A program made the position numbers and the translations under genes. From positions 3,800 to 67,799 of the forward strand of contig DATMER010000117.1 in assembly GCA_035556715.1 (NCBI GenBank): a stretch of DNA of 64,000 nt, read 5' to 3'. The DNA comes from DATMER01 sp035556715 (GTDB lineage: Bacteria > Acidobacteriota > Thermoanaerobaculia > Multivoradales > UBA5704). The notes beneath the pieces are model-generated. The model worked only from the letters and a program-made list of their open reading frames with translations. It did no database searches and was not told the DNA's origin. Position 1 is the stretch's first letter; each line of letters opens with the position of its first letter. Shown piece after piece: positions 58,527 through 64,000 of the stretch.

Positions 58527-61127
58527 TCAGAACTGCCAGTTGTCGTTCCGGGTTCCGGAGCCGGTCGCCGGTACCGTGTAGCTCCGGTTCGAGCCGTTCT
58601 CCCAGGTCGTCGATCCTCCCTGCTTCATGATGTATTTGTACTGGATCGCCGAACCCTTGCTCGCGGTGAAGAAGACCGGGCCGCTCCAGGTGTCGCTGTC
58701 CACCCAGTTCAGCTTGACGGCCTTCGAGGTATCCCAGTTGCCCAACTCGGGGACGTTGCCGGCCACATAGAGGTCCTGGCCTGAGGAGGTGACGAAGTTG
58801 TTGACGGTGAAGTCCACGCGCACGGCCGCAGGATCGGTGCAGGTGCGGGCGAGGAGGGCCAGGGTCGAGCGCGCCTGCACGCCGTAGGTCGTGCCGGTTA
58901 TCTTAGGCAGGATCTGGGAGCTCCACGAGCTCACCGCCGGGTCGTAGTAGATGTTGCCGGTCCCCTCGGCCCAGTCCGCGGTATCGGCGAGGAGCCACCA
59001 GCACTTGCCGTTGGGTGCCGTGGGGATGGTGAAGTTGAGGTTGGTCCAGTAGGAGTTGAACGCCACGTAGAGGTCGGGCGCGCTCGACGGGCCGCCCGTC
59101 TCCGCGGTGGAGCCGTCGATCAGGAAGGCGAGCGTGTGGGAGGTCGAGCTCCAGTCCGGCGTGTCCGGCGTGGTGCCGTGCCAGGCGAGGTCCTTGTAGC
59201 CGTCGCCGTCATGGTCGGAGCCGACGGCCGCGACGCTCCGCCGCAGGCCGGGGTGGGCCTTGCGGAAGGCGGCGAGCTTGCGGAAGAAGTCGTACGTCTT
59301 CGGGTTGTCGGTCTTCTTCTGCCAGTTGATCCAGCCGCAGGCGTTGTCCGCCATGTAGCCGTTGTTGTTGCCGTTCTGGGTCTGGCGGAACTCGTCGCCG
59401 GCCAGGATCATGGGCACGCCGTGGTGGAGGAGCAGGTGGGAGGCGAAGTTGCGGATCTGGCGCCGCCGCAGGCCCTCGTCGCCGCCGCTGTCCCAGGAGT
59501 CGTTGTCGTTGCTGCCGCTGCCGGGGTCGGCGCCGGTGGGGTTGCAGTCGCCGGTGCCGTTCTGCTTGGTGTTGTAGGAGACCAGGTCGTTGAGCGTGAA
59601 GCCGTCGTGGGCGGTGACGAAGTTGACGCTCTCCGCGGGCGAGCCGAATCCGCTCCAGGTGGCGCTGATCGAGGAGCCGAGGCCGCCGGCCTGGGAGTTG
59701 TCCCCCTTGGCCCACTTGCGGACGTTGTCGCGCCAGAAGCCGTTCCACTCCGACCATCCGGCGGGAAACTGGCCGACTCCATAGCCGCCGGTATCCCAGG
59801 CCTCGGCCACGACTTTGAAGTCCTCGTCCTGGGCGAGCTGGGCGATTTCGACCAGGGTGGTGGCGTTCGAGTTGAACACCCGGCCGTCGCTGCCCTCACG
59901 GCCCAGCTCGTAGGCGAGGTCGAAGCGGAAGCCGTCGACGCCCATCTCCTCGTGCCAGTAGCTGAGGCTGTCCAGGATGAGGCGCCGCACCGCGGGCCGG
60001 CTGGCATTCAGATTGTTCCCGGTGCCGGTGGAATCCCAATAGCAGGTCTTGTCGTCGGCCAGGGTGTAGTAGGTGGCGTTGTCGAGGCCGCGCAGGTTGA
60101 TGTAGCGCACCGGGTTGCCCGAGCAGGCGCCGCCCTCGAACGTGTGGTTGAAGACCACGTCAAGCCAGACCTCGATGCCCTGGGCGTGGAGGGATTTGAC
60201 CATCTCCTTGAACTCATTGACCTGCTGGCCCGCGGTGTAGGCGCAGCTCGCGAAGTCGGGGCAGAGATACTCGCGGTTCGGGGCGAAGAACTGGGTGGTC
60301 ATGTACCCCCAGTAGTTGACCCGGTCCGCAGAGGCGCCGCCCACGGGGTCGTCGTACTGCGGGTACTCGTGGACCGGCAGCAGCTCGACCGCGGTGAGCC
60401 CCAGCTCCTGGAAGTAGGAGCCTTTGGCCTTGAAGCCGTCGTAGGTGCCGCGGATCGTGGACGACACGGACGAGTCGTTGCGGGTGAGGCCGCGCAGGTG
60501 GACCTCGTAGACGATGGAGTCCTTCATGGCCGTGTCCGGACGCACGTCGCCGGTCCAACTGAAGGAGTCGTCGTTGATGACGACCGACTTGGGCATGGCG
60601 CCGGCGCTGTCGACGAAGGCGTAGGTGTTGGTCCCCCCCAGGATGGCGGTGGAGTAGTGGTAATTGCCGCCGCTGAGGACGCGCTGGGGCTCGCCGGTGA
60701 CAGCCTTGGCGTACGGGTCGGTCAGCAGCTTGTTGGGGTTGAAGCGGTTGCCGTTCGAGTCCGCGTGGGAGATGAACCCCAGGTTGCTGCCAGCGGTCCA
60801 GCTCGCGTTGTAGGGCCAGTTGGGTCCCCAGGCCCGGTAGCCGTAGAGGGCGCCCGCGCCGATGCCGGAGACCGTGACCGTCCAGATGTGGTTGACCGCG
60901 TCGGTCTTGGTCAGCGTGTGGCGGGCGGTCGGGGACGAGGCCGTGGGGCTGGAGAAGAGCCAGACCTCGACGCGGGTGGCATTCTGCGAGAAGACCGCGA
61001 ACTGGACCCCGCCCGTGACCAGCGTGGCGCCGAGCGGCGTCTGGGCGGCCGCGGGTCCGGCCAGCAGGGCGCCCAGCGCTAGGGCCACAAGGACGGCCCG
61101 TAGCCGGTTGAGACGATGGGATGACAT
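58527..61127 (-). CDS. Exported isoamylase/GlgX-type glycosidase (GH13) with starch-binding domain
   Basis: This 866-residue protein starts at ATG 61127 behind a perfect SD (AAGGAGGAG). It has a signal peptide (about 1-29). An N-terminal CBM48-type domain (VTGGVQFAVFSQNATRVEVW) precedes the GH13 barrel with nucleophile Asp in DGFRFDLAYE (about 402), acid Glu in VVAEAWDTGGY (about 438) and the third Asp in FVTAHDGF (about 506). The C-terminal about 100 residues (VDFTVNNFVTSSGQDLYVAG, IQYKYIMKQGGSTTWENGSN) are a CBM20 starch-binding domain. It should debranch external alpha-glucans at alpha-1,6 bonds. Confidence 0.92.
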   Translation of the reverse strand: MSSHRLNRLRAVLVALALGALLAGPAAAQTPLGATLVTGGVQFAVFSQNATRVEVWLFSSPTASSPTARHTLTKTDAVNHIWTVTVSGIGAGALYGYRAWGPNWPYNASWTAGSNLGFISHADSNGNRFNPNKLLTDPYAKAVTGEPQRVLSGGNYHYSTAILGGTNTYAFVDSAGAMPKSVVINDDSFSWTGDVRPDTAMKDSIVYEVHLRGLTRNDSSVSSTIRGTYDGFKAKGSYFQELGLTAVELLPVHEYPQYDDPVGGASADRVNYWGYMTTQFFAPNREYLCPDFASCAYTAGQQVNEFKEMVKSLHAQGIEVWLDVVFNHTFEGGACSGNPVRYINLRGLDNATYYTLADDKTCYWDSTGTGNNLNASRPAVRRLILDSLSYWHEEMGVDGFRFDLAYELGREGSDGRVFNSNATTLVEIAQLAQDEDFKVVAEAWDTGGYGVGQFPAGWSEWNGFWRDNVRKWAKGDNSQAGGLGSSISATWSGFGSPAESVNFVTAHDGFTLNDLVSYNTKQNGTGDCNPTGADPGSGSNDNDSWDSGGDEGLRRRQIRNFASHLLLHHGVPMILAGDEFRQTQNGNNNGYMADNACGWINWQKKTDNPKTYDFFRKLAAFRKAHPGLRRSVAAVGSDHDGDGYKDLAWHGTTPDTPDWSSTSHTLAFLIDGSTAETGGPSSAPDLYVAFNSYWTNLNFTIPTAPNGKCWWLLADTADWAEGTGNIYYDPAVSSWSSQILPKITGTTYGVQARSTLALLARTCTDPAAVRVDFTVNNFVTSSGQDLYVAGNVPELGNWDTSKAVKLNWVDSDTWSGPVFFTASKGSAIQYKYIMKQGGSTTWENGSNRSYTVPATGSGTRNDNWQF

Positions 61128-61166
61128 GGTGCTCCTCCTTGCCGCAATTCGAAGCGGCTGAAATTC

Positions 61167-61172
61167 TGTCAA
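61167..61172 (-). promoter_or_regulatory. -35 box TTGACA for the isoamylase gene
   Basis: A consensus TTGACA on the minus strand lies 39 nt upstream of ATG 61127. The hexamer 17 nt further on is AATTGC, a weak -10. Confidence 0.4.
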
Positions 61173-61202
61173 GGGTACACTTTAGCCGCCCCGGCGAGGG
61201 GA

Positions 61203-61211
61203 TGAGATAAA
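61203..61211 (+). promoter_or_regulatory. Extended -10 promoter TGA-GATAAA
   Basis: TGAGATAAA ends 48 nt before ATG 61260 in the divergent region with the isoamylase gene. Confidence 0.4.
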
Positions 61212-61259
61212 CTCTCCAGCCGCGAGTCGAATCCTCTCCGACCGCCCTGGGATAAAGCC

Positions 61260-63740
61260 ATGAGCCAAATGATGCAAGACGTCCGTGTCACCGCCCGCAG
61301 TCTGTTCAGGCAGCCCGGCTTCGCCCTGGCTGCCATTCTGACCCTGGGCCTCGCCATCGGGGCCAACACCGCGATCTTCAGCGTGGTCGACGCGGTGCTC
61401 CTGCAGGTGCCGCCGTTCAAGGATCCCGACCGCGTGATGATGGTCTGGGCGGTCAAGCCCGAGATCGCGAAGCTGATCGGCTCCGACGACCTGCCGGCGT
61501 CCTCAGCCAACCTCTACGACTTCCAGGAGGAGGGCAGCGCCTTCGAGTCCCTGGCCCTGGCCACGGCCGACCGGCAGGCGCTCACCGGGCAGGGGGAGCC
61601 GGAGCAGCTCGGCACCATCCTGGTCACGCCGGACTTCTTCAAGGTCCTCGGCACGCCCGCCCTGATCGGCCGCACGCTGGGAGCGGAGGACGAGACGCCC
61701 GGCACGCCGCTCGCCACGGTGCTTTCCTACGACTTCTGGCAGCGGCGGTTCGGCGGCGACCGCAGCGTGGTCGGCAAGACGTTCATCATGAACGGCAAGC
61801 CGCTCAACGTGGTGGGCGTGATGCCGCGCCGCTTCGCCTTCCCCCGGGGCTCGGAGGTGCCGTCCTATCTCGGGTTCCCGGTCAATCCCGATGTCTGGGT
61901 GCCGCAGGCCCACACCCCGGAAGCCCGGGAAGACCGGGGCAACCGCGTCAGCTTCATGATCGGCAAGCTGAAGCCCGGAGCCTCCCCCGCGGCCGCGGAG
62001 CAGGAGCTCAACGCCATCTGTACGCGCATCGCCGAGGAGGTGCACGCCCGGTCCAAGGGGTGGAGCGTCCGCCTGGTGCCGATCATCCAGCAGATGAGCC
62101 AGGGGCTCCGGCCAGTCCTGCTCGTGCTCTGGGCGGCGGGTGCGATGGTGCTGCTCATCGCCTGTGTCAACGTGGCCAACCTCCTCCTGGCGCGGTCCGC
62201 ATCGCGGCAGAAGGAGATCGCCCTGCGCACCGCCATCGGCGCCGGCCGGCAGCGCATCATCGGCCAGCTCCTGATGGAGAGCGGGATCCTGTCGCTGCTG
62301 GGGGGCGCCCTCGGGGTCTTTCTGGCCTGGACCTTCCTCAAGCTCTGTGCCGCCAACATCCCAGCCGGCCTGGTGGGCGCCGCGACCTTCGCGCTCGAGC
62401 CCCGTGCGCTGGCCTTCACCCTGCTGGCGTGCGTCATCACCAGCCTTCTCGCCGGCCTGTTCCCTGCTTTCCAGATGACCCGGCCGGATCTCGCCGGGAT
62501 GCTGCGCGAGGGCACCCGGGCAGGCGCCGGCACGACCCAGAGCCGCCGTACCCGCAGTGCGTTGGTCGTAGCGGAGGTGGCGATCGCGGTCGTGGTGCTG
62601 ATCGGCGCCGGCCTCCTGCTGCGCAGCTTCAACCGGCTGATGGACATCGACCCGGGCTTCCGCACCGAGAACGTGCTTACGTTCAAGGTCGACCTGCCGT
62701 CGGACCGTCCGGCGGACGAGCTCGCCAGCTTCTTCACGCGGCTCGACCAGGAGCTCAACTCCATGCCGGGCGCGAAGAGCGCCGCCCTCATCTCGGACCT
62801 GCCGATGGGCGGCGCCGACGGTCTCACCACCATCATCATCGAGGGCAAGCCCGAGCCCAAGCCGGGCGAGATGCTGATCGTGGGCGCGCGCATGGCCACG
62901 CCCGGCTACTTCGAGACGCTGGACATCGCGCTCCGCAAGGGGCGTCTTCTGCAAGCTGGCGACACCCGGAACGCGGCCATGGCGGCGGTGATCGACGATG
63001 CCATGGCGGAGGCCTACTGGCCGGGCGAGGAGGTCGTCGGCCGGCGCTTCAAACGGCGGGACACCAAGGACTCCCCCTGGATCACGGTGGTCGGCGTGGT
63101 GGAGAACCTCCGCCACTCGGACCTCTACTCCGAGCCGCGCCCAACCCTGTTCATGACGCCGGACCAGGTGACGAAGTTCTTCATGCCCTACCAGGCGTCG
63201 GCCGTGGTGCGCACGGAGGGGGACCCGCTGGCTCTCTCCACGTCGGTGCGCAACGCGGTGTATGCGGTTGACCGCAACCAGCCGGTGGCGCAGGTGCGGC
63301 CTCTGGAAGAGGTGGTCAGCCAGTCGATCACCAAGAGCCGCCTGAGCCTGCTGCTCCTGACGCTTCTTTCCATCCTGGCCCTGACGCTGGCCATGGTGGG
63401 CATCTACGGCATCACGTCCTACACCGTGGCCCAGAGAAGGCGGGAGATCGGGCTGCGCATGGCCCTGGGCGCCCAGCGCGAGCAGGTGCTGCGGCTGGTG
63501 GTGCGGGAGACCGGGCTGCTCGCCATCCTCGGCATCGCGCTCGGCGTCGGCCTGGCGCTCGTCCTGACCCGCGTCGGGGCCTCCTACATCTCGGCGCTGC
63601 TCTACGACGTGACGTCCACTGATCCCATGACCTTCGTGGGAGTGGCGGTGGCGCTCGCCCTGGTCGCCCTGGGCGCGGCCTATTTCCCCGGCAGGGGAGC
63701 GACCCGGGTCAGCCCGATGACGGCGCTGCGGACGGATTAG
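61260..63740 (+). CDS. ADOP-type ABC transporter permease (FtsX/MacB family)
   Basis: This 826-residue protein has the start typical of the acidobacterial duplicated orphan permease family (VRVTARSLFRQPGFALAAIL). It contains two MacB_PCD periplasmic domains, each followed by an FtsX membrane block: TM1 (about 18-40), TM2-4 (about 280-410), TM5 (about 433-455), TM6-8 (about 690-815). Motifs RQKEIALRTAIGAGRQRI and RRREIGLRMALGAQREQV mark the two coupling loops. No ATPase subunit is encoded next to it, as usual for this family. The substrate is unknown. Confidence 0.93.
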   Translation: MSQMMQDVRVTARSLFRQPGFALAAILTLGLAIGANTAIFSVVDAVLLQVPPFKDPDRVMMVWAVKPEIAKLIGSDDLPASSANLYDFQEEGSAFESLALATADRQALTGQGEPEQLGTILVTPDFFKVLGTPALIGRTLGAEDETPGTPLATVLSYDFWQRRFGGDRSVVGKTFIMNGKPLNVVGVMPRRFAFPRGSEVPSYLGFPVNPDVWVPQAHTPEAREDRGNRVSFMIGKLKPGASPAAAEQELNAICTRIAEEVHARSKGWSVRLVPIIQQMSQGLRPVLLVLWAAGAMVLLIACVNVANLLLARSASRQKEIALRTAIGAGRQRIIGQLLMESGILSLLGGALGVFLAWTFLKLCAANIPAGLVGAATFALEPRALAFTLLACVITSLLAGLFPAFQMTRPDLAGMLREGTRAGAGTTQSRRTRSALVVAEVAIAVVVLIGAGLLLRSFNRLMDIDPGFRTENVLTFKVDLPSDRPADELASFFTRLDQELNSMPGAKSAALISDLPMGGADGLTTIIIEGKPEPKPGEMLIVGARMATPGYFETLDIALRKGRLLQAGDTRNAAMAAVIDDAMAEAYWPGEEVVGRRFKRRDTKDSPWITVVGVVENLRHSDLYSEPRPTLFMTPDQVTKFFMPYQASAVVRTEGDPLALSTSVRNAVYAVDRNQPVAQVRPLEEVVSQSITKSRLSLLLLTLLSILALTLAMVGIYGITSYTVAQRRREIGLRMALGAQREQVLRLVVRETGLLAILGIALGVGLALVLTRVGASYISALLYDVTSTDPMTFVGVAVALALVALGAAYFPGRGATRVSPMTALRTD

Positions 63741-64000
63741 AGGCTCCAACAGACCTGGCTTCAGATGTAGGGGAGGGGGCTTGCCCCAATACTGTCCAGT
63801 TAGCACCGGATGGGTGGGTCCCTCCCCCTCCCCGGGCATAGGCGCTAACTTTGTGCTGCCGGAGGGAGGCGTCCTCTCCCGCGCAGCGGGGGAGGACCGA
63901 GGAGGGGGTCCCGGGCGTGCGGCCATACCCTGCGGGTAGCACCTCGTACCCGGTGGGTACGGGCCGCCCCCGCTGCGTACGAGGCGCGAGCACAGGGTAG
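63741..64000. repeat. GC-rich intergenic tail with several inverted repeats
   Basis: GTCCTC-T-CCCGC-GCA-GCGGG-G-GAGGAC (63871-63897) is a hairpin of the CTCTCCC/GGGAGAG type. CGTACCC-GGT-GGGTACG (63946-63962) is a perfect 7-bp stem. GGGGAGGGGG and CCCCCTCCCC nearer the gene could form a longer stem and terminate it. I see no gene before the window ends. Confidence 0.6.

Overview
The window is high-GC DNA that looks like one chromosomal segment of a soil-type or environmental Acidobacteriota (possibly Thermoanaerobaculia or Vicinamibacteria). The assignment is an inference. It rests on an ADOP-type FtsX/MacB permease (61260-63740), a winged-helix/Ser-Thr kinase/TPR fusion (19373-21844), SpoIIE-type partner-switching signalling, exported proteins sharing a C-terminal domain ending in AFATCP, and high GC content. 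I see no rRNA, tRNA, CRISPR array or prophage.

Layout. 1-2600: the tail of a membrane protein, then an anti-sigma kinase/STAS/SpoIIE-phosphatase operon. 2.7-8.3 kb: an exported isoaspartyl peptidase, a TldD/PmbA-like protein, an exported amidohydrolase and two exported PCMT-type methyltransferases, suggesting handling of damaged proteins or peptides in the envelope. 8.4-14.9 kb: a LamG protein, an Agl23-like membrane protein and a large di-haem CXXCH protein with VCBS-like repeats. 14.9-23.2 kb: a KAP NTPase with a macro-like N-terminus, an MFS exporter, the wHTH-kinase-TPR regulator and a trypsin-like protease. 23.2-30.4 kb: two exact-period repeat arrays around a cluster holding a membrane protein, an MBL hydrolase interrupted by TAG, a TAP-like peptidase, a YdjY-like protein and a FAD oxidoreductase. 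30.4-35.3 kb: an AT-richer patch with a RAYT transposase between REP-like direct repeats, a frameshifted Sel1 gene joined to a small methyltransferase, otsB and an orphan membrane protein. 35.7-39.1 kb: a coiled-coil/PspA/AAA-ATPase operon. 39-47 kb: a haloperoxidase-like protein, a sulfatase, a membrane SpoIIE phosphatase and an alkaline-phosphatase-superfamily enzyme. 47.2-54.5 kb: a two-gene module of a small protein and a 2305-residue NB-ARC protein carrying the same RHIM-like motif. 54.5-58.1 kb: a third repeat array, a four-repeat exported protein and a 13-module HTH protein. 58.2-64 kb: a gene remnant, an exported isoamylase-type glycosidase and the ADOP permease.

The items most likely to be new are: (i) the intergenic arrays of 20- or 21-bp units whose period is kept far better than their sequence (15 units of exactly 20 bp, 31 of exactly 21 bp, about 24 of about 20 bp), with dyad symmetry inside or between units; (ii) the 13-module HTH protein, a duplicated six-module block plus one, encoded about 1.2 kb after one such array; (iii) the amyloid-motif/NB-ARC pair; and (iv) the PspA/AAA operon, which resembles an ESCRT-III/Vps4 pairing. 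Several genes also appear to be leaderless, behind TGN-TANAAT-like -10 elements.
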